From contig NZ_CP022314.1 in the NCBI RefSeq assembly GCF_003352915.1, forward strand, positions 2,146,231 to 2,210,230: DNA of 64,000 nt, in the 5' to 3' direction. The notes under the pieces are model-generated. The model had not been told where the DNA came from. It did no database searches and was given only the letters and a program-made list of their open reading frames with translations. Below are positions 24,861-33,490 of the stretch, one piece after another. A program made the translations under genes and the position numbers. The stretch is from Arthrobacter sp. PM3 (GTDB lineage Bacteria > Actinomycetota > Actinomycetes > Actinomycetales > Micrococcaceae). Every line of letters starts with the position of its first letter. The stretch's first letter is position 1.

Positions 24861-26310
24861 CCTCGGCGCCCGCGTGCCGGGGGAGGGCCAGGCTGTCCAG
24901 CGTGCTCAAGAGCATCAGGACGGCGATGGCCACGAACGCGGCCCGGTAAGGCGCGGCCGGATCACCGGCCGCCGCGCCGGCGGATCCGAGCACCTGGCTG
25001 CCCGCGTCAAAGAGCCGGAGCAGGAGCGCACCGACGGCGATCCCCGCCGCGGTGGCCAGTTGCACCAGGGTTGCCGAGACGGCGTTCGCTGAGGGCAGCT
25101 GGTCCGGGACGACGTCGGCGTACTGGACGGAGGCGTAGGCCGAGAAACCGATGGAGCGGAAGGCGCCGCTGGCCACCAGCAGCACGAAGATCAGCGCTTC
25201 GGGCGTGCCGGCGTCGAGCAGGGCGCACAGCGCAAAAGTCGCGGCCGAGGCCAGCGACGCGAACACCAGGACGGGCTTGAAACCGAACCGCCGGATGAGC
25301 GGGGTGGTCGCCGGCTTGATCCCGATGTTCCCCACGAACACGGCCGAGACCATCGCCCCGGCGCGCAGCGGGTCCCAGCCGAAGCCGGCCTGGAACATCA
25401 GCGGCAGCAGGAACGGCACGGCACTGATGGTCAGGCGGTACACGAAGCCGCCCGTGGCCGTCGCGCGGAAGGTCCGGGCGCCGAAGACGGACAGGTTGAA
25501 CAACGGCGTGCTGGTCCGCCGCATCCAGGCCACGGCGGCGGCCAGGAACACCACGCCGGCCACGATCCCGGCGGCCGCCGCCAGCGCGGCGTCCCGGCCG
25601 CCCGTGAGTTCCAGGCCCACCAGCAGGGAACCCACCCCGAGGGTGGTGAGGGCCAGTCCCAGCCAGTCGAGGCGGCGCGTCCTGTCGCCGCCGACCGCCG
25701 GGACCAGGCGAAGCGCGGCGATGAACGCGGCCGCGCCCAGGGGCAGGTTGACCAGGAAGATCCAGTGCCAGGACAAGTAGCTTGTCAGGGCCCCGCCCAC
25801 GAGCGGGGCCAGGACCGGTGCCAGCAGCCCGGGCCACACCAGGAACGCCGTCGCCCGCAGCAGGTCCTTCTTCGGGGTTCCGCGCAGCACCACCAGGGTT
25901 CCCACGGGCACCATCATGGCGCCGCCGGCGCCCTGCAGGATCCGGCTCAGGGTCAGCATGGTGAGGTCCTGGCTGAGCGCGCACAGCAGGGACGCGGCGG
26001 TGAAGACCGCGATCGCCAGGCAGAACACCCGGCGCGCCCCCAACCGCTCGGCAAGCCAGCTGCTGAGCGGGATGCCCATCGCCACGGTCATCAGGTAGGC
26101 GGTCATGGTGATGTTGACGTCGGCGGCCGGCACCGAGAAATCGGCGGCGATACTCGGAATGGCCGTGGTCAGGACGGTCCCGTCGAGGAACTCCATGAAG
26201 AACGTGGCGGCCACCAGGAGGGCCAGCCGCGGGCTCCAGCTGCCCTCAGCCGGGACAGTGCCGCGCGGGGAGGCATTCATGCGCACGTCTCCACGGCCCG
26301 GCTCACTCAT
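24805..26310 (-). CDS. DHA2-type MFS drug/proton antiporter
   Basis: 501 residues from the ATG at 26308-26310, giving an ATGAGTGA overlap with the stop of the upstream oxidoreductase gene. About 14 membrane helices are visible. Helix 1 has FFMEFLDGTVLTTAIPSIA, the DHA2 D1-type motif; the motif A loop is LAERLGARRVFCLA; motif C-like GLLAPVLAPLVGGAL follows. The C-terminus is a short cluster of Arg/Ala (AAERRRRRRA) overlapping recQ. It exports small hydrophobic compounds in exchange for protons. Coupling to a carotenoid-dehydrogenase-like enzyme suggests export of that product or simple co-expression. Confidence 0.9.
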   Translation of the reverse strand: MSEPGRGDVRMNASPRGTVPAEGSWSPRLALLVAATFFMEFLDGTVLTTAIPSIAADFSVPAADVNITMTAYLMTVAMGIPLSSWLAERLGARRVFCLAIAVFTAASLLCALSQDLTMLTLSRILQGAGGAMMVPVGTLVVLRGTPKKDLLRATAFLVWPGLLAPVLAPLVGGALTSYLSWHWIFLVNLPLGAAAFIAALRLVPAVGGDRTRRLDWLGLALTTLGVGSLLVGLELTGGRDAALAAAAGIVAGVVFLAAAVAWMRRTSTPLFNLSVFGARTFRATATGGFVYRLTISAVPFLLPLMFQAGFGWDPLRAGAMVSAVFVGNIGIKPATTPLIRRFGFKPVLVFASLASAATFALCALLDAGTPEALIFVLLVASGAFRSIGFSAYASVQYADVVPDQLPSANAVSATLVQLATAAGIAVGALLLRLFDAGSQVLGSAGAAAGDPAAPYRAAFVAIAVLMLLSTLDSLALPRHAGAEVSRPGQAPAAERRRRRRA

Positions 26311-27910
26311 GGCGGAGGGACAAGTCGGATTCCAGGACGGCCATGGCGGCGTTCTGCCCGCCGATTGCACTGACGGCTCCGCCGCGCCGGGCACCGGACC
26401 CGCAGAGCAGGATCTGCGGATCGTCCGTGGCCACGCCCCAGCGGCGTGCCGGCGTGTCCAGCCGGTCGCCGTCCTCAACAAACGGCCAGTCGAGGCCGCC
26501 GTGGAAAATGTTGCCCCTCGGCATCCCGACGGCGCGCTCGATGTCCAGGGTGGTCTTGGTTTCGATGCAGGGGCGCCCGGCCGGATCGGTCAGGAGCAGC
26601 TCCTGGACGGGCTCGGCCAGGACACTGTTCAGGGACGCCAGCACCGCGTCCTGCAGCTCCGCGCGCCGGTCCTCGTTGTTCTCCGCCGTGACCAGCCGGT
26701 CCGGGACGTGCAGGCCGAACACCGTGAGCGTCTGGGCCCCGGCCGCCTGCAGTTCCGGGGACAGGATGCTGGGATCGGTCAGCGAATGGCAGTAGATCTC
26801 GCACGGCAGCGGCGAGGGCACGGTGCCGGCGGCTGCGGTGAGGTAGGCGTCGTCGAGCTGGGACCAGGTCTCGTTGATGTGGAACGTGCCGCCGAAGGCC
26901 GCCTCCGGGCTGACGGAGCCGTCCAGCAGCCGGGGAAGCCGCTTGAGCAGCAGGTTGACCTTGACCTGCGCGCCCTCGCGGCGGTGGTTGGGATTTTCCG
27001 GCGGGGTGCTGCGGGACCGCAGCCGGTCCAGGACGGCCGGTGCCACATTGGAGAGAATCCACCGGGCCGTGGCCGTGTGGTCCTGCCCGCCGTGACGGTA
27101 GTCCACGGTGCCGCCGGGCCGGACGGCCGTGACGTCCGCCGAGGTCAGGATGGTCGCACCGGCGTCGCGGGCGGCCCGCTCCAGCTCGCCCGAGACCGCG
27201 CCCATCCCGCCGACCGGCACGTCCCAGTCGCCCGTCCCTCCGCCGATCAGGTGGTAGAGGAAGCAGATGTTCTGTTGCAGGTCTTCGTCACCGGCCCGGG
27301 CGAAGGTGCCGATCAGCGCATCGGTCAGGACCACGCCGCGGACCAGGTCGCTTTGCAGGTCCTTGCTGATCGCCTGCCCGATCGGACGTTCGATCATGGC
27401 CTCCCACGCCGCGGCCGCCCCGGCCCGTGCTGCGAGGGACCGCGCCTCGGAGCGTGTCGGCAGCGGTGCGGTGAGGGTGGGCCAGAGGGTCTCCGTGAGC
27501 TGCCGGCAGGACGCATAAAAGCCGGTGAAGGCGCGAAACTCGCCGTCGGGGGCGCCCACGGACGCGAACGACGCAGCCGTGGCGGCCTCGTCCCCGTTGT
27601 CGATCAGCAGGCCGCGGCTGCCGTCGCGGGGGTCCGGCGTGTAGGAGGAATAGCGCCGCCGCGCCAGTTCGATGTTCAGGCCGAGGTCGTCGATGACCTG
27701 CTGCGGCAGGAGGCTGACGAGGTAGGAGTAGCGCGACAGGCGGGCGTCGACGCCGTCGAACGCCTGCGCCGAGACCGCGGCGCCGCCGGGATGGTCCAGT
27801 TTCTCCAGGACCAGGACGTCGCGCCCGGCGCGGGCCAGGTACGCTGCCGCGGCCAGGCCGTTGTGGCCGCCGCCGACGATGATCGCGTCAAATTCCTTGT
27901 TGCTCGGCAT
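26303..27910 (-). CDS. Phytoene-dehydrogenase-like FAD oxidoreductase
   Basis: 535 residues from the ATG at 27908-27910 with AGGATAGG upstream; the longer frame across the tRNA gene is rejected. The N-terminus is the dinucleotide motif AIIVGGGHNGLAAAAYLARA followed by RDVLVLEKLDHPGGAA, as in CrtI and related desaturases/isomerases. The C-terminus has the conserved ILLCGSGARRGGAVSAIGGQ. Central segments FHINETWSQLDDAY and IYCHSLTDPSIL match the NAD(P)/FAD family widespread in actinobacteria rather than true CrtI, and no other carotenoid gene is nearby. The reaction is unknown; the cofactor call is firm. Confidence 0.85.
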   Translation of the reverse strand: MPSNKEFDAIIVGGGHNGLAAAAYLARAGRDVLVLEKLDHPGGAAVSAQAFDGVDARLSRYSYLVSLLPQQVIDDLGLNIELARRRYSSYTPDPRDGSRGLLIDNGDEAATAASFASVGAPDGEFRAFTGFYASCRQLTETLWPTLTAPLPTRSEARSLAARAGAAAAWEAMIERPIGQAISKDLQSDLVRGVVLTDALIGTFARAGDEDLQQNICFLYHLIGGGTGDWDVPVGGMGAVSGELERAARDAGATILTSADVTAVRPGGTVDYRHGGQDHTATARWILSNVAPAVLDRLRSRSTPPENPNHRREGAQVKVNLLLKRLPRLLDGSVSPEAAFGGTFHINETWSQLDDAYLTAAAGTVPSPLPCEIYCHSLTDPSILSPELQAAGAQTLTVFGLHVPDRLVTAENNEDRRAELQDAVLASLNSVLAEPVQELLLTDPAGRPCIETKTTLDIERAVGMPRGNIFHGGLDWPFVEDGDRLDTPARRWGVATDDPQILLCGSGARRGGAVSAIGGQNAAMAVLESDLSLRHE

Positions 27911-28025
27911 GGGCCTATCCTGCCATCCGGCCCTGCCGGCGGGCGCGGGGCGTCCGGCAACCGGACGGCCGGCGGGCGCCTGCCCGGGCGGGGCGGCCCG
28001 GGCCGCCGCGGTGTCCCGGGAACGC

Positions 28026-28052
28026 AAAAGGCCCCGGTCGGGGACCGGGGCC
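28026..28052 (-). terminator. Terminator of tRNA-Ser(GCT)
   Basis: GGCCCCGGTC and its complement with a 3-nt loop, followed on the minus strand by TTTT. Confidence 0.9.
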
Positions 28053-28057
28053 AAACG

Positions 28058-28145
28058 CGGAGACGGGGGGATTTGAACCCCCGGTGGAGTTGTGCCCCAC
28101 ACTTCATTAGCAGTGAAGCCCATTCGGCCGCTCTGGCACGTCTCC
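28058..28145 (-). tRNA. tRNA-Ser (anticodon GCT)
   Basis: 88 nt class II tRNA. Acceptor GGAGACG / CGTCTCC, anticodon arm CTTCA-CTGCTAA-TGAAG, a long variable arm (TGTGGGGCACAACTCCAC) and T-loop GTTCAAATC. CCA is not encoded. Confidence 0.97.
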
Positions 28146-28226
28146 AATTGCTATTAACTAGCCAACCAAGGATACGCAGAAGGTGCCACGCAGTGCAAAA
28201 CGGCGGGTCCCGACGGCGGAGGCGGA

Positions 28227-30521
28227 CTATCCGTCCCGGCCGGCCAGCGCCCGCCACAGGAAATGCTGGCTGCGGGTTTGCAGGGCCGCGGCCTGGCGGT
28301 TGTCGGACGCGCCGGCGTGGCCGCCTTCGAGGGCCTCATGGAACCAGACGTTCGGGATGCCCATGGCCTGCATGCGGGCCGCCATCTTGCGTGCCTGGAC
28401 CGGTCCGACGCGGTCATCCGACGTCGCGGTCCAGATAAACGTTTCGGGGTAGTCCACGCCGTCCTTGAGCAGGTGGTAGGGGGAGAACGTCCGGATGGAC
28501 TCCCACTGCTCGGGCACGTCCGGGTCGCCGTATTCGCCGATCCACGAGTAGCCGGCGGACAGCTTGGTGTACCGGCGCATGTCCAGGAGCGGGACACCGC
28601 AGGACACGGCGCCGAACAGTTCCGGGTACTGGGTGAGCATGTTGCCCACCAGAAGCCCGCCGTTGGAGCCGCCCACGCAGCCGAGCCGCTCCCGGGACGT
28701 GACGCCGCGCGAGATCAGGTCCTTGGCCACGGCCGCGAAGTCCTCGTAGGCCCGGTGGCGGTTCTCCTGCAGGGCGGCGCGGTGCCAGGCCGGTCCGTAT
28801 TCGCCGCCGCCGCGGATGTTCGCCACCACGTAGACGCCGCCGCGGCGGTGCGGGGCCCCGCCGTCGGCGCCGCCGGATTCCGCGGTGCGCCGTTCCAGCC
28901 AGGCCCGGCCGATCGCGCCGCTGTAGGCGGGGGTCCGGGAGATCTCGAAGCCGCCGTAGCCGGACAGCTGGGTAGGGTTCTGGCCGTCCAGGACCAGGTC
29001 CTTGGCGCCGACCTGGAAATACGGGATCCTGGTGCCGTCCTGGGACACGGCAAAGTGCTGCTGGACCTCATAGTCGGCCTCGTTGAAGAATGACGGCGAT
29101 GTCCGGATCACCTCGTGCGTGCTGGTCACCCCCGCCCCGGCTCCGGGGCCGCGCCCGCGGGAGAGGGTTCCCCGGGTCAGGGTGGTGGGTGTCGTGAAGC
29201 CGGTCGCGACGAGCCAGAAGTCGTTGCCGGCGCCGGGCGCCTCGCCCTCGGCGACCGACGCGCTGCCGCCGGTGCCGTCGTCGTCCGCGTCTTCGGCGTC
29301 GTCCTCATCGTCCACGGCGAAGGCGTTGACGTCGTGCAGCGGCGGGCACGCGTCCAGGACGGTGGCCGCCCACGCGGAGTCCGTTCCCGGGCGGCGCGGG
29401 TCCAGGACGCGGATTTCCGAGGACACATCGCGGAGCAGGTTCAGTAGCAGGAAGTCCCGCGTCCAGCTCCACGACTGCAGGGAGGTGTGCGGGTCCGGGG
29501 TGAAGAGCACGGCCAGGTCGCGGCTGCCGGCGAGGAAGTCCTCGAACCCGGCGGCGAGCAGGGAGCCCGCCGGGTGGGTGGTGCCGTTGACGGTCCAGTC
29601 GCGCTGCGGGCGCAACAGCAGCCAGTCGCGGTGCGAGCTCAGGTTGACGTCGGCGGGCACGTCGATCCGCACCCACTCGCCGTCACGCAGGACGGATGTG
29701 TTCTTCTCGAAGAAACTGATCCAGTCGACGGCGAACGTGCGTTCGAAGCCCGGCGTGGAGTCGTGGGCCACGATCGCCATCATGTGATCCTCGGGGATCT
29801 CGAAAAGCTTCTCGGCCTGCGGCAGGGCGTCGCCGCGGCGCAGCTTCACGCCGGTCCGGGCGTAGGACGAGCTGGTCCGGGGCAGGTCCGCGGCGGTGGT
29901 GGCCACCAGCAGGGTGTCCGCGTCCAGCCACGAGGCGTTGCCTTTGCCGGTCGGGAGGTCGAAGCCGCCCTCGGCCGGGTCCACGAAGCCGCGGGTCTCG
30001 ACGTCGAATTCCCGGTAGCGGTTGGCGTCCCCGCCGTCGGGGGAGAACGCCAGCAGCGCCCGGCGGTGCGGTTCGCCCGGGGCCGGGCGGAGGAAGTTGG
30101 CGCCGTGGAAAACCCAGTCCTGGCCTTCAGCGGCGGCGAGGGCGTCGACATCCAGCAGGACGTCCCACTCCGGGGTCCCGGCCCGGTAGCTGTCCCAGCC
30201 GGTCCGCCGCCACAGGCCCTTGGGGTTGTCGCCGTCCTTCCAGAAGTTGTAGTACCACTCGCCGTGTTTGCCCACCATGGGGATCCGGTCGGTGGAGTCG
30301 AGGACCTCCAGGATCCGGTCTTCCAGCGCGGTGTAGTCGGCGTCTTCGAGGAGTTCTTCGGTACGGGCATTCTGCTCGCGGACCCACGCCAGCTGCTCCT
30401 GGCCGTAGATGTCCTCCAGCCAGATATTCTCGTCGACAGGTTCCGGTGCCGTCCCTGCAGCCGGGACGGCACCGGGGGCTTGGCCGGACGCGGACGGGTG
30501 ATCAGCTTCTGTGGTGGTCAT
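28227..30521 (-). CDS. Prolyl oligopeptidase-family serine peptidase (S9A)
   Basis: 764 residues from the ATG at 30519-30521, with GGATGGA upstream. The N-terminal beta-propeller region (~30-480) begins ENIWLEDIYGQEQLAWVREQ, typical of S9A. An acidic, low-complexity loop (about 395-415) is inserted. The hydrolase domain has GGFEISRTPAYSGAIGRAWL, then NIRGGGEYGPAWHRAAL. The nucleophile sits in GCVGGSNGGLL (Ser619), Asp in ATSDDRVGP and His in LEGGHAGASD. No signal peptide is seen, so it is cytosolic. It cleaves short proline-containing peptides. Confidence 0.92.
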   Translation of the reverse strand: MTTTEADHPSASGQAPGAVPAAGTAPEPVDENIWLEDIYGQEQLAWVREQNARTEELLEDADYTALEDRILEVLDSTDRIPMVGKHGEWYYNFWKDGDNPKGLWRRTGWDSYRAGTPEWDVLLDVDALAAAEGQDWVFHGANFLRPAPGEPHRRALLAFSPDGGDANRYREFDVETRGFVDPAEGGFDLPTGKGNASWLDADTLLVATTAADLPRTSSSYARTGVKLRRGDALPQAEKLFEIPEDHMMAIVAHDSTPGFERTFAVDWISFFEKNTSVLRDGEWVRIDVPADVNLSSHRDWLLLRPQRDWTVNGTTHPAGSLLAAGFEDFLAGSRDLAVLFTPDPHTSLQSWSWTRDFLLLNLLRDVSSEIRVLDPRRPGTDSAWAATVLDACPPLHDVNAFAVDDEDDAEDADDDGTGGSASVAEGEAPGAGNDFWLVATGFTTPTTLTRGTLSRGRGPGAGAGVTSTHEVIRTSPSFFNEADYEVQQHFAVSQDGTRIPYFQVGAKDLVLDGQNPTQLSGYGGFEISRTPAYSGAIGRAWLERRTAESGGADGGAPHRRGGVYVVANIRGGGEYGPAWHRAALQENRHRAYEDFAAVAKDLISRGVTSRERLGCVGGSNGGLLVGNMLTQYPELFGAVSCGVPLLDMRRYTKLSAGYSWIGEYGDPDVPEQWESIRTFSPYHLLKDGVDYPETFIWTATSDDRVGPVQARKMAARMQAMGIPNVWFHEALEGGHAGASDNRQAAALQTRSQHFLWRALAGRDG

Positions 30522-30606
30522 TTTTCCATCCAAGAACATCCGTGGCGGCAGTGGCAAGTCACACGACCGGTCGGGCCGGGGCCCGGTTGCCGATACGCTG
30601 GATGCC

Positions 30607-32670
30607 GTGGGCATATCGCGAAGCATCCGGACGGCAGTGATCGGCGCCGGCCCCCGGGGCACGAGCGTGCTGGAACGGCTCCTCGCCAACTGGGCCGCCG
30701 CCGGTCCCGCCGGAACCCTGCACGTCGACGTCATTGACCCGTACCCGGCCGGCCCCGGGCATGTCTGGCAGCCCGGACAGTCGCGGCTGTACCTGATGAA
30801 CACCCAGTCCTTCTACCCGACGGTGGTTCCCGAGGACCGGGAGCTCGCCGCGCCCCTGGCCGGCCACACGTTTGACCAGTGGCGCGAGCTGCAGCAGCGC
30901 GACCCGAACCCGGCGCTGACGGACGCCGAGCGCGCCGAGATCGCCGGGCTCGGGCCGACGGACTTCCCCAGCCGGGCCCTGTACGGCCGTTACCTGCGAG
31001 CCACCCTCGAGGAGCTGCTCACACGCCTGCCGCCCGGCGTCACCGTGGACTTCCACCCGGCGACGGCGACGTCCGTGCGCCACGCGGCCGCGGCCGACGG
31101 TGATTTGGCGGCCGACCGCGGCGCACCGCCGGTGCGGTTCGACGTCGTCCTTGACGACGGAACTGTGCTCACCGCCGACTCCGTGGTCCTCGCCCTGGGC
31201 CATCTCGAGGCGCGGTTGAACGCCGAGCAGCGGGAACTGCGCACCGCCGCGGAGGAACTCGGGCTGCTGTATGTGCCGCCTGCGGCGCCGGCCGACGTCG
31301 ACTGGTCGCGGGTGCCGGGCGGGGAACCCGTCCTGGTCCGGGGCATGGGCCTGAATTTCTTCGACGTCATGGGGCAGCTGACGGAAGGCCGCGGCGGCCG
31401 GTTCGTGGCCGCAGCGGACACCGCGGAACTGACGTATCTGCCGTCCGGCCGTGAACCGCTCATCATCGCCGCCTCCCGCCGCGGGACCCCGTACCGGGCC
31501 AAGGCGACGCTTACCGGGTACTACCCCGGCGCGGTCCAGCTGCGGTACTGCACCGAGGAAGCAGCCGCGAAATTCGCCCGGTCCGGGATCCGGCCGTCCT
31601 TCGACTTCGACCTCTGGCCGCTGCTGCACCGCGACGCGATCTGGGCCTACTACTCAACCCTCGCGCGCTCGCAGCCCGGCGCCGTCCTGACCGACCCGGC
31701 CGAATTCCTGCGCGCCCTGGACGAGTCCCTGCGTCCGCACGCGCACTCGGCCGGCAAATGGGAGGATGCCACGGAATCCGTGGTGGCCGTCCATGTCCGG
31801 GCAGCCCACCGGCTGGACCTGCTCGGCCTCGCGGCGCCCCTGGCCGGCCGCTCGTTCGGGTCGCGCGCCGAACTGGACGCCGCCGTCGTCGATTACCTGC
31901 TCGACGACGCCCGGCGCTCGGCACTCGGCGAGGACGACCCCGTGAAGATGGCCATCGGCGCGCTGCACCACGGCCGGGCGGTCCTCAAGACGGCCGTCGC
32001 GGACAGCGGGATCACCGACGAATCCTGGGTCGCCGGCCTCCGCGGCTGGTTTGAGTCATTCGTCGAAGGGCTGGCTAGCGGGCCGCCGGCACTGCGCTCT
32101 GCCCAGCTCGCGGCCCTGGCACGGGCGGGGGTGGTCCGCTTCGTCGGCCCGGATCCCAAATTCGGTGTGGACCGCAAGGCACGTGCCTTCACGGCGGCGT
32201 CGCCATGGGTGGGTGGCGGCACGGATGCGAGCGTCGACGACGGCGCGGGATTGGCCGGCGGTGTTGGCGGTTCCGGGCTGGGGAGCGGTGTGGCTGTGGC
32301 GGGAAGCGGGGTGTCCGCGGCGGCGATGATCGAGGCGCTGGCGCCGGCGAACCGGGTGGCCGTCAACGCCTCGCCGCTGCTGGAGCAGCTGCTGGCCGAG
32401 GGTCTCGTGCGCCCTCGCCTCATGATGAGCGTGGAGGGGACACCGGTGGAGACCTCCGGGCTGGATGTGGTCCCGCATCCGTACAGGCCGCTCGGTGCCA
32501 GCGGGTCCGTGACGGAGGGTCTTTACGTGCTCGGTCTGCAGCTCTCCGCCGCGCAGTGGGGCACCGCGATCGCCGCCGAGGCCCGTCCGTCGTCGGGCCC
32601 GGTCTACCGCAGCGGCCAGCGCACCCTGCGCGACGCCGACGAGATCGCCCGCACCATCCTGGCCCTCTGA
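30607..32670 (+). CDS. FAD-NAD(P)-binding protein (PF13454-like)
   Basis: 687 residues from a GTG at 30607 placed just before RTAVIGAGPRGTSVLERLL, the FAD-binding start; longer in-frame starts would overlap the divergent peptidase leader. The HVDVIDPYPAGPGHVWQPGQ segment and LYLMNTQSFYP are typical of the large FAD-NAD(P)-binding family related to YdhS/lysine hydroxylase-like enzymes. A later VVLALGH corresponds to the ATG/GHL motif. A Gly/Ser-rich insert of ~50 residues lies near 540-580. The C-terminus reads YVLGLQLSAAQWGTAIAAEA, the terminal FAD contact. The substrate is unknown. Confidence 0.8.
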   Translation: MGISRSIRTAVIGAGPRGTSVLERLLANWAAAGPAGTLHVDVIDPYPAGPGHVWQPGQSRLYLMNTQSFYPTVVPEDRELAAPLAGHTFDQWRELQQRDPNPALTDAERAEIAGLGPTDFPSRALYGRYLRATLEELLTRLPPGVTVDFHPATATSVRHAAAADGDLAADRGAPPVRFDVVLDDGTVLTADSVVLALGHLEARLNAEQRELRTAAEELGLLYVPPAAPADVDWSRVPGGEPVLVRGMGLNFFDVMGQLTEGRGGRFVAAADTAELTYLPSGREPLIIAASRRGTPYRAKATLTGYYPGAVQLRYCTEEAAAKFARSGIRPSFDFDLWPLLHRDAIWAYYSTLARSQPGAVLTDPAEFLRALDESLRPHAHSAGKWEDATESVVAVHVRAAHRLDLLGLAAPLAGRSFGSRAELDAAVVDYLLDDARRSALGEDDPVKMAIGALHHGRAVLKTAVADSGITDESWVAGLRGWFESFVEGLASGPPALRSAQLAALARAGVVRFVGPDPKFGVDRKARAFTAASPWVGGGTDASVDDGAGLAGGVGGSGLGSGVAVAGSGVSAAAMIEALAPANRVAVNASPLLEQLLAEGLVRPRLMMSVEGTPVETSGLDVVPHPYRPLGASGSVTEGLYVLGLQLSAAQWGTAIAAEARPSSGPVYRSGQRTLRDADEIARTILAL

Positions 32671-32704
32671 CCCCCGGCCCGGCCCGGCGCGGCGCGGCGC
32701 GGCC

Positions 32705-33240
32705 GCGAGGAATGAGCATGCCCTCCTGCGGGCTTGAGCAACGGACACTTGGGGTCTATGTCCAGTCCTGCGGGCAAGGGGTGGGCATGCCTCGTGCCAA
32801 GTACCTGCCACGAGTGAGCATGCTCTCCCTGGGTGCCCGCGAGGAATGAGCATGCCCTCCTGTGGGCTTGAGCAACGGACACTTGGGGTCTATGTCCAGT
32901 CCTGCGGGCAAGGGGTGGGCATGCCCCGCGGCAAGCACCTGCCACGAATGAGCATGTTCTCCCGGCGCGCCCGCGAGGAATGAGCATGCTCTCCTGTGGG
33001 CTTGAGCAACGGACACTTGGGGTCTATGTCCAGTCCTGCGGGCAAGGGGTGGGCATGCCCCGCGGCAAGCACCTGCCATGAATGAGCATGTTCTCCCGGC
33101 GCGCCCGCGAGGAATGAGCATGCTCTCCTGTGGGCTTGAGCAGCGGACACTTGGGGTCTATGTCCAGTCCTGCGGGCAAGGGGTGGGCATGCCCCGCGGC
33201 AAGCACCTGCCATTAATGAGCATGCTCTCCACGGGGGCTG
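32705..33240. repeat. Tandem array, four 134-bp units
   Basis: Unit starts (GCGAGGAATGAGCATG) fall at 32705, 32839, 32973 and 33107, an exact 134-bp period with only scattered substitutions. Each unit contains two ATGAGCATG-type or GTGAGCATG-type motifs, one GGGCATGCC motif, and the core GGACA-N9-TATGTCC (at 32743, 32877, 33011, 33145). It lies between convergent genes. Reading frames through it are repeat artefacts. Confidence 0.93.
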
Positions 33241-33271
33241 CTACGAATGCGCATGCTCTCCGCGGGTGGCC

Positions 33272-33360
33272 GCGAGAAATGAGCATGCCCTCCCTTGGGC
33301 CCGTGCGTTGGACACTTGGTGCCTATGTCCATTGCCGCGGGCCAGGGGAGGGCATGCTCA
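33272..33360. repeat. Diverged fifth unit of the 134-bp array
   Basis: It starts GCGAGAAATGAGCATG, offset 165 bp from unit 4, and retains the core GGACA-N9-TATGTCC at 33310-33330 and a GGGCATGCTC-like end. The 31-bp extra spacer (CTACGAATGCGCATGCTC) carries another GCATGC motif. Confidence 0.8.
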
Positions 33361-33365
33361 GTGGT

Positions 33366-33445
33366 GGGGCTCGGGAACCCCGGGGCTCAGGAACTCCGGG
33401 GCTCGGGAACCCCGGGGCTCAGGAACTCCGGGGCCCGCGAACCCC
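33366..33445. repeat. Five tandem 16-bp GC-rich repeats
   Basis: Units alternate between GGGGCTCGGGAACCCC and GGGGCTCAGGAACTCC, with a fifth variant GGGGCCCGCGAACCCC. Each unit is itself palindromic around GGAAC and can form a hairpin. It lies 46 bp from the 3' end of the convergent nuclease gene, so it may serve as its terminator. Confidence 0.88.
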
Positions 33446-33490
33446 GGAGGCGCCAACGCACCCCCGGGGTCCGGGAACCCGGGCCAGGGA

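Noticed and set aside
27911..28147. N-terminal extension METCQSGRMGF of the phytoene-dehydrogenase-like ORF
   Set aside because: It is translation through tRNA-Ser and its terminator; a good ribosome site marks the ATG at 27910.
32756..33213. Minus-strand ORFs of 107-127 residues with HAHSS-type repeats
   Set aside because: They are frames through the 134-bp tandem array, with a period not divisible into a stable protein unit and no ribosome site.
32705..33240. CRISPR array
   Set aside because: Units are nearly identical over their full 134 bp, so there are no unique spacers, and no cas genes are nearby.
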